A DNA stretch of 64,000 nt from Acidobacteriaceae bacterium (GTDB taxonomy: Bacteria; Acidobacteriota; Terriglobia; Terriglobales; Acidobacteriaceae): the NCBI GenBank assembly GCA_003151335.1, contig PLXE01000120.1, forward strand, positions 62,001 through 126,000. Reading direction: 5' to 3'. A program made the position numbers and the translations under genes. Shown in pieces: positions 1-9,810 of the stretch (position 1 is the first letter of the stretch; each line of letters opens with the position of its first letter). The notes below the pieces were generated by a model. The model did no database searches. It saw only the letters and a list, made by a program, of their open reading frames with translations, and was not told the DNA's origin.

Positions 1-1
1 C

Positions 2-1570
2 ATGCCGCCTATGTCGGCCGAGTCCACCGTGTCGCGCAATTACCTCGATTGGCTGCTGGCTGTGCCGTGGAAGAAGCGCTCCAAAGAGATCCGCAATATC
101 GATATCGCCGAGAAGACGCTCAACGAAGATCATTATGGTCTGGAGAAAATCAAGGAGCGCATTCTTGAATTTCTCGCCGTCCGGCAATTGGTCAAGAATC
201 CGAAGGGTTCGATCCTTTGCTTCGTCGGGCCTCCGGGCGTGGGCAAAACTTCGCTTGGTATGAGTATCGCCAAAGCCACGGGCCGCAAGTTCGTCCGCCT
301 GTCGCTGGGCGGCGTGCGCGATGAAGCCGAAGTGCGCGGTCACCGCCGCACCTATATCGGCGCGCTGCCGGGCCAGATCATCCAGATGATGAAAAAGGCC
401 GGCACCAAGAATCCGGTGTTCATGCTGGATGAAGTGGACAAGATGTCGATGGACTTCCGCGGCGATCCCTCGGCGGCGTTGCTCGAAGTACTCGATCCCG
501 AGCAGAACTTCATGTTCGTCGATCATTACCTCGACGTGGAGTACGACCTGTCGCAGGTGTTCTTCATCGCCACGGCGAACGTGCTGCACACCATTCCTCC
601 GGCACTGCAGGACCGCATGGAAGTGCTGCGGCTGCATGGCTATACCGAGCCGGAAAAAGTCGAGATTGCCAAACAGTATCTGGTGCGCAAGCAGCGCCTG
701 CAGACGGGATTGACCGAACAGAACATCATCTTCACCGACGAAGCGCTCACCACCATCATTCGCAATTACACCCGCGAAGCCGGAGTCCGCAATCTGGAGC
801 GCGAGATCGGCAATATTTGCCGCAAGGTCGCGCGCAAGGTGGTTAAGGAAGGCGATAAGTACGCGGTAGAACTCACCGCAGAAAATGCTTCGGAATACCT
901 GGGCGTGATGAAGTTCCGCGACAGCGAGAGACACGAGCACAGCGAAGTCGGCATTGTCACCGGTCTGGCGTGGACCGAGGTAGGCGGATCGATTCTTACT
1001 ACCGAAGTCTCGGCCGTGGAAGGCAAGGGTGGAAAGCCGATTCTGACGGGAAAATTGGGCGACGTGATGCAGGAGTCGGCACAGGCGGCTGTGACCTATG
1101 TGCGGTCACGCTGGAAACAGTTGGGGCTGGCTCGGGATTTCTACCGCAATGTGGACATTCACGTACATGTACCCGAAGGCGCAATTCCGAAGGATGGCCC
1201 TTCGGCGGGCATCACGATGGCAACGGCAATTGCCAGCGCGTTGAGCCGGATTCCCGTGCGGCGCGACCTCGCCATGACTGGCGAGATCACGCTGCGCGGC
1301 AAGGTGCTGCCCATCGGCGGGCTGAAGGAAAAGCTGCTGGCCGCTCATCGCGCGGGCATCATGGAGGTCCTGCTTCCGGCTGACAATGAGAAGGACCTGG
1401 CCGACGTGCCGGAGAACTTGCGCAATGTAATGAAGCTGCGCTTCGTCAATACCATGGATGATGTGCTGGCGTATGCGCTGGAGCGTCCGCTGCCGGAAGT
1501 TCCTGACGATGCCTCTCCGGGAATCACGGCGCTGCTGCCGAACACGGAACCAGCACCGGCACACCAGTAA
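2..1570 (+). CDS. lon: Lon protease, ATP-dependent (N-terminus outside window)
   Basis: Walker [21 protein letters not shown], and catalytic [14 protein letters not shown] segment; ORF open at window start. Confidence 0.97.
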   Translation: MPPMSAESTVSRNYLDWLLAVPWKKRSKEIRNIDIAEKTLNEDHYGLEKIKERILEFLAVRQLVKNPKGSILCFVGPPGVGKTSLGMSIAKATGRKFVRLSLGGVRDEAEVRGHRRTYIGALPGQIIQMMKKAGTKNPVFMLDEVDKMSMDFRGDPSAALLEVLDPEQNFMFVDHYLDVEYDLSQVFFIATANVLHTIPPALQDRMEVLRLHGYTEPEKVEIAKQYLVRKQRLQTGLTEQNIIFTDEALTTIIRNYTREAGVRNLEREIGNICRKVARKVVKEGDKYAVELTAENASEYLGVMKFRDSERHEHSEVGIVTGLAWTEVGGSILTTEVSAVEGKGGKPILTGKLGDVMQESAQAAVTYVRSRWKQLGLARDFYRNVDIHVHVPEGAIPKDGPSAGITMATAIASALSRIPVRRDLAMTGEITLRGKVLPIGGLKEKLLAAHRAGIMEVLLPADNEKDLADVPENLRNVMKLRFVNTMDDVLAYALERPLPEVPDDASPGITALLPNTEPAPAHQ

Positions 1571-1674
1571 GCGCGCGGCTGACCACCACTTCGAGTGAAC
1601 AAGCCCGCCGAGTGCGGGTCCTGTTTCCTTTCTCGCTTCGCGTGCCCTGCGTCCAGGATGGCGGTACTGCTTGC

Positions 1675-2313
1675 ATGAAGGTGTTGACCCGCTTTGTGAC
1701 CTCCGCCGCTGCCCCACTGCAGTTCCCGCCTGCGGGTGCGCCAGAGATCGCGTTTCTCGGCCGCTCCAATGTTGGCAAGTCCAGCTTGATCAACTCGCTG
1801 GTCGGCAGCAAGATCGCCAAGACCAGCAACACGCCCGGTCGTACCCAGACCATCAACTTCTTTCAGGTGCGCCGCCCCGGCAAGCCGCGCCCCGACTTCG
1901 TCTTTGCCGACCTGCCCGGTTACGGTTACGCCCGCGCGCCTAAGGAAATCACCGCACAGTGGGCGCAGTTCATCAATCCATACCTGGAAGAACGCGAGTC
2001 GCTGGTGCTGTGCCTGTCGCTGGTGGACGTCACGATTCCTCCGCAGGCGCTTGATTTGCAGTTGATGGACTGGCTGCGCCACATGGACCGCCAATTCATC
2101 GTGGTAGCAACCAAGGCCGACCGCATTTCCAACAGTCAACTGCGCGCCTCGCTGCCAAAACTGTGCGACCAGCTACGAGTCCTTCCCTCGCAGGTCATTC
2201 CGTTTTCTGCCAAGTCGCGCGTGGGATATGACGAGCTCTGGGCGGCCATCAAGGCCGCGGCGGGGGTTGAAGGTCCCGGCACTGACCACACCTCGAAGAC
2301 CGGTTCTTATTAG
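1675..2313 (+). CDS. ysxC: Ribosome biogenesis GTP-binding protein YsxC/EngB
   Basis: GRSNVGKSSLIN, TPGRTQTINFF, DLPGYGYA, TKAD G-motifs; ATG at 1675 preferred over the longer ORF start. Confidence 0.95.
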   Translation: MKVLTRFVTSAAAPLQFPPAGAPEIAFLGRSNVGKSSLINSLVGSKIAKTSNTPGRTQTINFFQVRRPGKPRPDFVFADLPGYGYARAPKEITAQWAQFINPYLEERESLVLCLSLVDVTIPPQALDLQLMDWLRHMDRQFIVVATKADRISNSQLRASLPKLCDQLRVLPSQVIPFSAKSRVGYDELWAAIKAAAGVEGPGTDHTSKTGSY

Positions 2314-2328
2314 CCACTAACCACCGCC

Positions 2329-3174
2329 TTACACCGGCCAGATCTCGACCGCTGTCTTGCTCAGGATCTTTTCTTTCACGCTTTCGCTCAGCGCCAGCGC
2401 GCGAAACTCGGCCAGGTTCTTCTCGATCTCGAGAACACCGGGCCCCGGCCAGTCGGTGCCGAACAGCGTCTTGTGCGCAATCTCTTCCAGCCGCGGAAAA
2501 TATTGCAGGAGAGTTTTGGGTGGGATGCCGCTGATGTCCAGATAGACGTTGCGGTGTCTCCGCACCAGGAAGAAGGCGGTGTCCATCCACAACGGGCGCC
2601 CGCCATGCGCCAGTAGAATCTTCAGCCGAGGAAAATCGACCGCCACGTCGTCCACGTACATGGGATCGCCGTACTTGTTGCGCGCTCCAGGAAAGATCGA
2701 AGTGCCGGTGTGCACCATGATGGGAATGCCGTTCGCCTCGGCCACGCGATAGATGACCTCCAGCTCTTTGACGCCGTTCACATAATCGTTGGGATAGAGC
2801 AACTGGTGTGGCGGATGGATTTTGATGAGCTTGATGCCCAGCCGCGCGATGTGTTCCATGTCGGCCAGAACATTCTGCGTATGGCGCGGGTGCACGCTGC
2901 CGCAGGGGATCAGCCGCTTCGGATCTTCTTTCACGTAGTTGGCGATGAACTCATTGACCGCTGGCGTAAAGCCGATCACCTCAGGCGCAACGTAGTTGAT
3001 CAGCACTGCCCGATCGATTCCGATTCTGTCGAGATACTTGAGGAATGCCTTTGGCGAGGCGCAGTATTCCGCCACCTGGTCGAAATCTCTGCGAGACTTC
3101 TTCATCAGCGCCAGGGCCTCAGGCTTGAACAACTCCATGGGCTGAATGTGGATGTGGCAGTCGGTGATTAGCAT
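2329..3174 (-). CDS. Amidohydrolase family (amidohydrolase_2-like, TIM-barrel metal-dependent hydrolase)
   Basis: N-terminal DCHIHIQP, IKIHPPHQ, HTGTS, LAHGG, and GTDWPGPG motifs. Confidence 0.88.
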   Translation of the reverse strand: MLITDCHIHIQPMELFKPEALALMKKSRRDFDQVAEYCASPKAFLKYLDRIGIDRAVLINYVAPEVIGFTPAVNEFIANYVKEDPKRLIPCGSVHPRHTQNVLADMEHIARLGIKLIKIHPPHQLLYPNDYVNGVKELEVIYRVAEANGIPIMVHTGTSIFPGARNKYGDPMYVDDVAVDFPRLKILLAHGGRPLWMDTAFFLVRRHRNVYLDISGIPPKTLLQYFPRLEEIAHKTLFGTDWPGPGVLEIEKNLAEFRALALSESVKEKILSKTAVEIWPV

Positions 3175-3175
3175 C

Positions 3176-3212
3176 AGTCAGTAGTCAGTAGTCAGTAGTC
3201 AGTTGTCAGTAC
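3176..3212. repeat. Heptamer tandem repeat (gtagtca)3 gttgtca gtactcg
   Basis: Direct reading; abuts the start codon of the amidohydrolase (minus strand). Confidence 0.9.
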
Positions 3213-3242
3213 TCGCATCAGAGTCGGTTTCCCGATAGGCGG

Positions 3243-4223
3243 TCAATTCGCCGCCGCCATCACCGCTCGCTTGGCAAACACCCGCACCATCTCGCGGCGA
3301 TACTCCGGCGTCAGCGCTGAGGTGGTCAGCGGCTTGGCCGTACTGGCCGCCAAGTCGCCAATGCGCTCCGCAATCTCATCATTCGGAACCACTCCAACCA
3401 GAAGCGCATCCGCGTCCTGCACTAGAAATGGCGCAGGATTGACGGCCGTGATAGCAACGCGCGCGTCTTCTACTCGGCCGGCGCGCATTTTGAGCGCCAC
3501 AGCAACGCCGGCCAAAGGGTAGTCGATGCTGCCACGGACGCGGAGCTTCTGATAGCTGCCGCGCCATCCCGCCGACGATTCCGGCACGTACACACGGGTG
3601 ACGATCTCACTTGGCGCAAGATTCAGACGCGCAATGCCATCGTTCAGGTAGAACTCTGACAATGGGGTACGCCGCGTGCCAGCCGGCCCGGCAATCTCGA
3701 TTTCTGCCGCCAGGCAGAGCAGCGCCGGCGGGGTGTCGCCCGAAAAGGCCGCCCAGCATAACTTTCCGCCGGGTGCGACATGACAAAGATCGCCGTCCTT
3801 CTTAAGGCAGAAGCCGCAACTCTTACGCCACAGGAGCGACTGGTTGTACCACAGGCAACGAGTATCGAGACAGAGATTGCCGCCAATCGTTCCCATGTTG
3901 CGCAACACCGGTGAGGCGATCGTCTTGACCGCTTCGTACAGGACGGGAAAATCTTTGCGAATCATCGGCGAATGTTCGATGGCCGCAAGGGTCGTCAGCG
4001 CGCCAATCTCGACGCCCTCGCCTGCACGTTTGCGAATTCCACGCAATTCGCTGATGCCACGCAAGTCGAGAACAAAGAGCGGCGTGAACAGTTTCTGCTT
4101 CATCGAAGGCAGCAAGTCGGTGCCGCCAGCAACCACTTTTACCTGACCGTCATACTTCGCCATCAGCGCCGTGGCTTCATCCAGGCTCTTAGGGCGTAGC
4201 AGCTGAAAGTTGGGCAGGCTCAT
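3243..4223 (-). CDS. FAD-binding subunit of a molybdenum hydroxylase, 4-hydroxybenzoyl-CoA reductase beta-like
   Basis: VVAGGTDLLPSMK and GTIGGNLCLDTRC motifs, plus a Cys-rich insertion (C-x15-C-x7-C-x8-C); 4-bp overlap with the next subunit. Confidence 0.9.
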   Translation of the reverse strand: MSLPNFQLLRPKSLDEATALMAKYDGQVKVVAGGTDLLPSMKQKLFTPLFVLDLRGISELRGIRKRAGEGVEIGALTTLAAIEHSPMIRKDFPVLYEAVKTIASPVLRNMGTIGGNLCLDTRCLWYNQSLLWRKSCGFCLKKDGDLCHVAPGGKLCWAAFSGDTPPALLCLAAEIEIAGPAGTRRTPLSEFYLNDGIARLNLAPSEIVTRVYVPESSAGWRGSYQKLRVRGSIDYPLAGVAVALKMRAGRVEDARVAITAVNPAPFLVQDADALLVGVVPNDEIAERIGDLAASTAKPLTTSALTPEYRREMVRVFAKRAVMAAAN

Positions 4224-6802
4224 TCCCCACCCCCCATGGGCGACCCGGCATTCGTGCCCTGTCGCGCCGGATCGCGCGGATGCCGCATCGGGCCCTTGCC
4301 GCGGAACCACAGCGAGCCGCCATGTTCGCGCAGCTTGTGGGGGGCCGTCGGATCAACCGACTCGGTCATTTCGATTCGCTTCATTCCCTTCTTCGCGCGC
4401 AGCGCTGCCAGCACGCGCTCCGGGGTGAACGGCGCCTCGCGCAGCCGAACTCCCACAGCGTCGTAGATCGCGTTAGAAATTGCCGGGATTGTCGCCGCCA
4501 GCGAACCTTCGCCCGCTTCCTTGGCACCAAATGGTCCTTCGGGGTCAATACTCTCGACGATGATGCATTCAATTTCAGGCGACTCAGCCGACGACGGACT
4601 GCGATATTCCAGCATCCCGGGATTCATCAGCAGACCGTCTTTCCAAATCATCTCTTCCTCAAGCGCCTGGCCAAGCCCCATCCAGACCGAGCCGATCACC
4701 TGGCCTTCGACGGCCACCGGATTCAGCGCGCGGCCGCAGTCGTGGGCCGCCCATATCTTGTGCACCGTTACTCCTCCGGTCTCCTCATCCACGCTGACCT
4801 CCGCAACTTGTGCGGAATACGAATAGGCAGGGGACGGCCCCACTCCGCCGCCTTTGTGTTTGCCACCGCGCGCCGCGACCGGAGGCGCATAGGACCCAGT
4901 GCCGGTCAGTGCCCCATGGAAGTCAATCGCTGCCACAATGGCCTCTTCGAAGCTCATGTGGTCCTTGGGGCCTTCTTCTTTGCGCGTCTGCAAAACCGAT
5001 CCTCGCAGGATCTGGCCATCCACATGGCCGCGCGCCGCCTCTCTTTCTTTGCTGTTGTCGGACAATGTGGGATGGCTGTCTGACAACGTGGTACTAGCTT
5101 TCCAAACCCGGCCGTCGCGCATGATTACGTCCTCGGGGGCGCAATTCATGCGTTTGGCGGAGGCACGGACGATGTTCTTCTTCACCTCTTCGGCGGCGCG
5201 CAGAGTGGCATTGCCGGCCATAAAAGTCACGCGGCTTGAGTAGGAACCGAGATCAATCGGGGTCAGGTCGGTATCGGCGGCAATAACTTTCACCCGCGCG
5301 ATTTCGCACCCGAGTACCTCGGCGACAACTTGCGCGGTCATGGTGTCGGAGCCTTGCCCGATCTCCGAAGCGCCGGTATATACCACTACCCCGCCGTCGC
5401 GGTCGATCTTGATGTTTACCGTCGAATGCGGCATGTCGGAGCGAATAATGCTGTTGGCCGCGCCGCTCACATAGTGGCTGCACGCCACTCCAAGGCCGCG
5501 GCCCTTGGGCATTTTGCCTTTGCGCTGCTTCCAACCCGATCGAGCAACCACCTGATCGATGCACTCCGGCAGCCCGTAGCTCAATACTCGTAGACCGTTG
5601 ACGGTTACGGTTGGTGGCTTCAGCAGATTCACCCGCCGTACTTCAGCCGGATCAAGATTGAGTTTCGCGGCGATCTCGTCCATCTGAGACTCGAAGGCGA
5701 AACGCACATTAACCGTGCCGTGGCCGCGCATAGCACCACACGCAGGCTTGTTGGTCAACACGCGATAGCCGTCGTAGCGGATGTTGGGAATGTCGTACAG
5801 CGCGCCCAGCAGCGCACCAGAATAGAGGATGGTCACGACTCCGTACGAGCAGTAGGCGCCACCATCCTGAATGACCTTGCAGGCCACCGCTGTCATTCGG
5901 CCATCATTCTTCACGCCGGTCTTCAGATCGATGATGGTACGCGGCCGTCCGCGATGCGCCCAGAAAACTTCCTCGCGCGTGTAGGTAATCTTCACCGGCG
6001 CTCTGGCCGCGCGTGCCGCGACCGCAGCTATGATCTCCAGCGGTATGATTTCGCTCTTGCCGCCAAAACCGCCGCCCACCAAGGGTTTGATCACGCGGAT
6101 CTGCGACATCGGCATCTCCAGCACCAGCGAAAGCTTGTGCTGCAGGTAATACGGAACCTGCGTGGACGACCACACGGTAAGCCGCCCCAACTTGCCCGTG
6201 TGGGGATCGAGTTCGAAGTTCGCCAGCGTGCTGTGCGGCTCCATGGCAGCGTGCGTCACTTCATTGGCGATGTAGCGTCCCTCGGCAACGTAGTCCGCTT
6301 CGGCAAATCCCTTGTCCAGATCGCCGAAGACGTGGTGATAGTCCTTCTCGATATTGTGTGCACGGTTCTCGTGAATGAGATCGCTTTCTGCTTTCATCGA
6401 CTCTTCCGGATCGAAGTACGCCGGCAGCGGCTCGTATTCCACGTCGATCAACTCGATCGCGTTTTCCGCAATCTCTTCGTTGATGGCTGCAACACAAGCA
6501 ACATGATCGCCAACGTAGCGGACCTTCCCCACCGCCAGCGCGGTCTCATCGTGACCCACCGGAAGAATGCCGTATGGATTCGGCGCGTCCGCCCCGGTGA
6601 CGACAGCGGCCACTCCATCCAGGGCCTTGGCTCGCGAAGTGTCAATATGCTTGATTCGGGCGTGTGGATACGGCGAATGGAGAATCTTGCCGACCAGCAT
6701 TCCGGGAAGGCTGAGATCGTCCGTGTACTTGCCCGCACCGGTGGTTTTGCCGGCGGCATCCACCATGGCGATCGACTTCCCGATTACAGAAAAATCATTC
6801 AT
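4220..6802 (-). CDS. Molybdopterin-binding subunit, xanthine dehydrogenase family (4-hydroxybenzoyl-CoA reductase alpha-like)
   Basis: GKTTGAGKYTDDL, GGGFGGKSE, RGHGTVNVRFAFESQMDEIA, EIGQGSDT, GPFGAKEAGEGS motifs; ATG at 6802 preferred. Confidence 0.93.
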   Translation of the reverse strand: MNDFSVIGKSIAMVDAAGKTTGAGKYTDDLSLPGMLVGKILHSPYPHARIKHIDTSRAKALDGVAAVVTGADAPNPYGILPVGHDETALAVGKVRYVGDHVACVAAINEEIAENAIELIDVEYEPLPAYFDPEESMKAESDLIHENRAHNIEKDYHHVFGDLDKGFAEADYVAEGRYIANEVTHAAMEPHSTLANFELDPHTGKLGRLTVWSSTQVPYYLQHKLSLVLEMPMSQIRVIKPLVGGGFGGKSEIIPLEIIAAVAARAARAPVKITYTREEVFWAHRGRPRTIIDLKTGVKNDGRMTAVACKVIQDGGAYCSYGVVTILYSGALLGALYDIPNIRYDGYRVLTNKPACGAMRGHGTVNVRFAFESQMDEIAAKLNLDPAEVRRVNLLKPPTVTVNGLRVLSYGLPECIDQVVARSGWKQRKGKMPKGRGLGVACSHYVSGAANSIIRSDMPHSTVNIKIDRDGGVVVYTGASEIGQGSDTMTAQVVAEVLGCEIARVKVIAADTDLTPIDLGSYSSRVTFMAGNATLRAAEEVKKNIVRASAKRMNCAPEDVIMRDGRVWKASTTLSDSHPTLSDNSKEREAARGHVDGQILRGSVLQTRKEEGPKDHMSFEEAIVAAIDFHGALTGTGSYAPPVAARGGKHKGGGVGPSPAYSYSAQVAEVSVDEETGGVTVHKIWAAHDCGRALNPVAVEGQVIGSVWMGLGQALEEEMIWKDGLLMNPGMLEYRSPSSAESPEIECIIVESIDPEGPFGAKEAGEGSLAATIPAISNAIYDAVGVRLREAPFTPERVLAALRAKKGMKRIEMTESVDPTAPHKLREHGGSLWFRGKGPMRHPRDPARQGTNAGSPMGGGE

Positions 6803-6840
6803 TAGCGATTGGCCTTTGTAGCAATTAGCAATTAGCGGGT

Positions 6841-7344
6841 CTATTTCGCTCCGACCAACTCTTCTTTCTTGCCCGTCTGTTCCGCCTGAATCACCGCTCG
6901 TATTGCCTGGTACATCTGCGAATAGCCGGTGCAGCGGCAAAGATTACTGCTGAGCGCCTCGCGAATCTCATCCTCGGTTGGGTCGGGATTATTGGCCAGC
7001 AGCCATCTCACCGTCATCATGAATCCAGGGGTACAGAAGCCGCATTGCGCGCCACCAAAATCGCCGTAGGCCTTCTGCAACGCAGCCAAACCGCCGTGAT
7101 CGGCGACGCCCTCGACCGTGGTGATCTCCTGGCCCTCGCAACTGGCCGCCAGCATGGTGCACGAAAGCATGGGCACGCCATCCACTTGCACGGTGCAGGA
7201 GCCGCACGAGGAATCGTCACAGGCGCGCTTGGATCCGGTGAGCCCCAGGTCCTGGCGCAGCAGGTCGAGCAGAAGCCTATTCGGCTCGATCGCCAGCTCG
7301 TATGTGCGTCCGTTGATGCGGAGTTCAATGAGTTCTTTTTTCAT
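6841..7344 (-). CDS. [2Fe-2S] iron-sulfur subunit of molybdenum hydroxylase
   Basis: [15 protein letters not shown]...C and QCGFCTPGF...CRCTGY cysteine motifs. Confidence 0.95.
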   Translation of the reverse strand: MKKELIELRINGRTYELAIEPNRLLLDLLRQDLGLTGSKRACDDSSCGSCTVQVDGVPMLSCTMLAASCEGQEITTVEGVADHGGLAALQKAYGDFGGAQCGFCTPGFMMTVRWLLANNPDPTEDEIREALSSNLCRCTGYSQMYQAIRAVIQAEQTGKKEELVGAK

Positions 7345-7432
7345 AGGAAACCTGTATTTAGCTCTTAGCCATTAGCAACCCACATGCTGCAACAAATCTC
7401 GCTCGCGAAAAGCTAATAGCTAACAGCCGCCT

Positions 7433-7780
7433 TCAGTACACCGGCACTGTGGGATCAATTTGCCGCGCCCAGCGGTCGATCCCTCCACGCAACGATTGCG
7501 CCTTTTCGAAACCTTGCTGTCGCAGCCATGCGGTTACGTTCATCGAGCGCACGCCATGATGGCAAACCACCACAATGTGTTCTTCGGGGTCGAGTTCCTG
7601 ATTAAAGCGCGCGGGAATGTCGCCCATCGGAATCAGCTTACTGTCCGCAATCTTCGCAATCTCGAACTCCCAAGGCTCGCGGACGTCGAGGAGGACGACA
7701 TCTCCGCCCGCCTCTTGCTGAGCTTTCAGCTCTTCCGGTGCAATCTCGTAATCCAATGAAGCGCTCACTTCCCCACCCAC
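7433..7780 (-). CDS. Rhodanese-like domain protein
   Basis: LLDVREPWEFEIAKI, VVCHHGVRS active-site loop, LRGGIDRWA. Confidence 0.92.
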   Translation of the reverse strand: MGGEVSASLDYEIAPEELKAQQEAGGDVVLLDVREPWEFEIAKIADSKLIPMGDIPARFNQELDPEEHIVVVCHHGVRSMNVTAWLRQQGFEKAQSLRGGIDRWARQIDPTVPVY

Positions 7781-8544
7781 TTCGGTCTTCGTTTCTCGAT
7801 GAATGCTGCGATGCCTTCCTGCGCGTCCGCTGTTTTCATCAGCTCGTCGAAATAAATCTGTTCGGCGCGCGCCAAACCTTTATCGAAGTGAATCGCGTCC
7901 CAGGCATAAAATGCCTTCTTCGCCAGAGCGATGGCCGCCGAACTCAATTGCGACACCCGCTGCACACATTCCGTGACCAGGGTTTCGGGATCGTCGGCCA
8001 GACCGTTCACTAGTCCCGCCTCCAGCGCCTCCTGGCCATTCAGAGTTCGGCCGGTGAGGACGAGCTCGGCGGCCAGTTTTTGTCCCACAATAGCGGACAA
8101 GGCCACAGCGGCGACCGGCGGATAGCACGCCAGCTTGATCTCAGGAAATCCCCAAACCGAATCTGGCGCGGCGTAAACCACATCGCACATCATCGCCAGT
8201 TCCGCGCCTCCACCCAGGCAGTGCCGGCGAACGCTGGCAACCGTCAGCTTTCTGCTCCCCAGCACGGAGCGAATCACGCCGTGAAATGCGGTCAGCATGT
8301 CACGCACTTTGTCGGGCGTGTGGGCAGCGATGTCCACGCCGACGGAGAAAGCGCGCTCCGAACCCGCTAGGACGATGATGGTGATTTCCGCTCGTGCCTC
8401 GATCTGCTCCAGCGCTGCGCGCAACTCGTCCATCATCGGGACGTCGATGACGTTCAGCGGCGGGTTATTCAGGACGATGCGCGCTGCCGGTGGCTGCATC
8501 TCCACCGTGATGCGGTTAAAACCGATTTGCGTGACCGTGGTCAT
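7765..8544 (-). CDS. Enoyl-CoA hydratase/isomerase family, resembling cyclohexa-1,5-diene-1-carbonyl-CoA hydratase
   Basis: Crotonase fold motifs FSVGVDIAAHTPDKV, CLGGGAELAMMCDVVYA, FPEIKLACYPPVA; overlaps the rhodanese by 16 bp. Confidence 0.85.
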   Translation of the reverse strand: MTTVTQIGFNRITVEMQPPAARIVLNNPPLNVIDVPMMDELRAALEQIEARAEITIIVLAGSERAFSVGVDIAAHTPDKVRDMLTAFHGVIRSVLGSRKLTVASVRRHCLGGGAELAMMCDVVYAAPDSVWGFPEIKLACYPPVAAVALSAIVGQKLAAELVLTGRTLNGQEALEAGLVNGLADDPETLVTECVQRVSQLSSAAIALAKKAFYAWDAIHFDKGLARAEQIYFDELMKTADAQEGIAAFIEKRRPKWVGK

Positions 8545-8710
8545 GGATGCACCTTCTCCAAACAACCGCACGTCCCCTCGGCTTCGCTCGGGGCAGGCAC
8601 TTCGACTTCGTTCGCTTCGCTCATCAGGCTCAGGATGACAACTTCTTGCAATCAGGTTGGGTCGTGCTACCCATTGGCAGAACTCCTGACCCGGGATTGC
8701 CGCAATGCGG

Positions 8711-9496
8711 TCATGAACGAGTTCGGCCGGTTGCCAGCGAGGGAGCGGGCTTGCGCTTGGCGCCTTTTGCCCTGGGGCGGCCGTTGGTCTCCGGCTTACG
8801 GCTGAGGTCCGGCGCCCGACGCGGCTTCCAATCGGCGGCTTTTTCCGCTCGCACTCCCCGCAGAAAAATATCGCTCATCTCGCAAGCGATGGTTTCCGCG
8901 TCAGGATCGACGCGGGGCTTGTACCAGGTGTGCAGCCAGTTCATCATTCCGAAAAGGCCCATGACCGCCGTGCGCGTGGATATCCCGCCCGTCGCGCCGG
9001 CATTGCGCCCCACAAATTTCAGCCCTTCCGTCTTCACCAGGTCCTCCACCAGTCCGACACAGATGCGATAGTACTCACGCTTGATGGCCGCCAGTTCGGC
9101 GCCAAACCCGTCCTTCAAAACGTCGGCTTCATGCGACAGCACCTTCATCGCTTTTTCTCTGGCGACGGCATAGCTAATGTGATTGTGGACGAAGATGCGG
9201 ATGCGGGTCTCGGGATCGTGACTTTCCTGCAGGCGCTCGCGCAATCGCTCGATAATCGTGTTGAAGGTGTGCTGCTGGATGAAATACAGCAGTTTCTCTT
9301 TGGATTCGAAATAGTAGTAAAGACCGGCCAGCGAGATACCGCTCAAGCGCGATAAGTCGCGCATGGAAGCGCCCTCATACCCCTTTTCGGCAAAAATCTC
9401 GGTGGCGTAGTCGAGAATCTCGCCCAGGCGGCGATCGAAGCGGGTATCGACCGAGGAAGGATGTTCCAAGGCCCGGGTTGTGGAGGATGAGGACAT
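8711..9496 (-). CDS. TetR/AcrR family transcriptional regulator
   Basis: HTH segment ATEIFAEKGYEGASMRDLSRLSGISLAGLYYYFESKEKLL; ATG at 9496 preferred. Confidence 0.9.
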   Translation of the reverse strand: MSSSSTTRALEHPSSVDTRFDRRLGEILDYATEIFAEKGYEGASMRDLSRLSGISLAGLYYYFESKEKLLYFIQQHTFNTIIERLRERLQESHDPETRIRIFVHNHISYAVAREKAMKVLSHEADVLKDGFGAELAAIKREYYRICVGLVEDLVKTEGLKFVGRNAGATGGISTRTAVMGLFGMMNWLHTWYKPRVDPDAETIACEMSDIFLRGVRAEKAADWKPRRAPDLSRKPETNGRPRAKGAKRKPAPSLATGRTRS

Positions 9497-9810
9497 GTGG
9501 CGGTCGTCAATCGGGAAGCACGAACCTCGGAAAGCGGCTCCGTTTCGAACGTTCGTTCTAATTTTAGTCTTACCCGGCTGATCCGGCAACCGCTCGATGC
9601 AAAGCGGGCTTACCTCAACGCCCATCGTTTTGGCCATCGCTTCTGTTTCCTGGAAAAGGCCTCTTCCTGGTTGATGGTCGCGGGCCACACGGGCGCCCCT
9701 GAAACAGTTGCGTTGACAAGCAACGCCCGAAAGGGCAAACTGCTCCATCTTGGAGATTCTGTTCCTTTGGGCCTTGAACTCCGCACTGAGCAGGCCGGAA
9801 CGAGCCAATT

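Noticed and set aside
1106-2139. Overlapping minus-strand ORFs opposite lon and ysxC
   Set aside because: Antisense frames in GC-rich DNA; Arg/Gly/His-rich composition and no recognisable domain
5720-6805. 361-aa plus-strand ORF opposite the molybdopterin subunit
   Set aside because: Antisense shadow, His/Arg-rich, no motif
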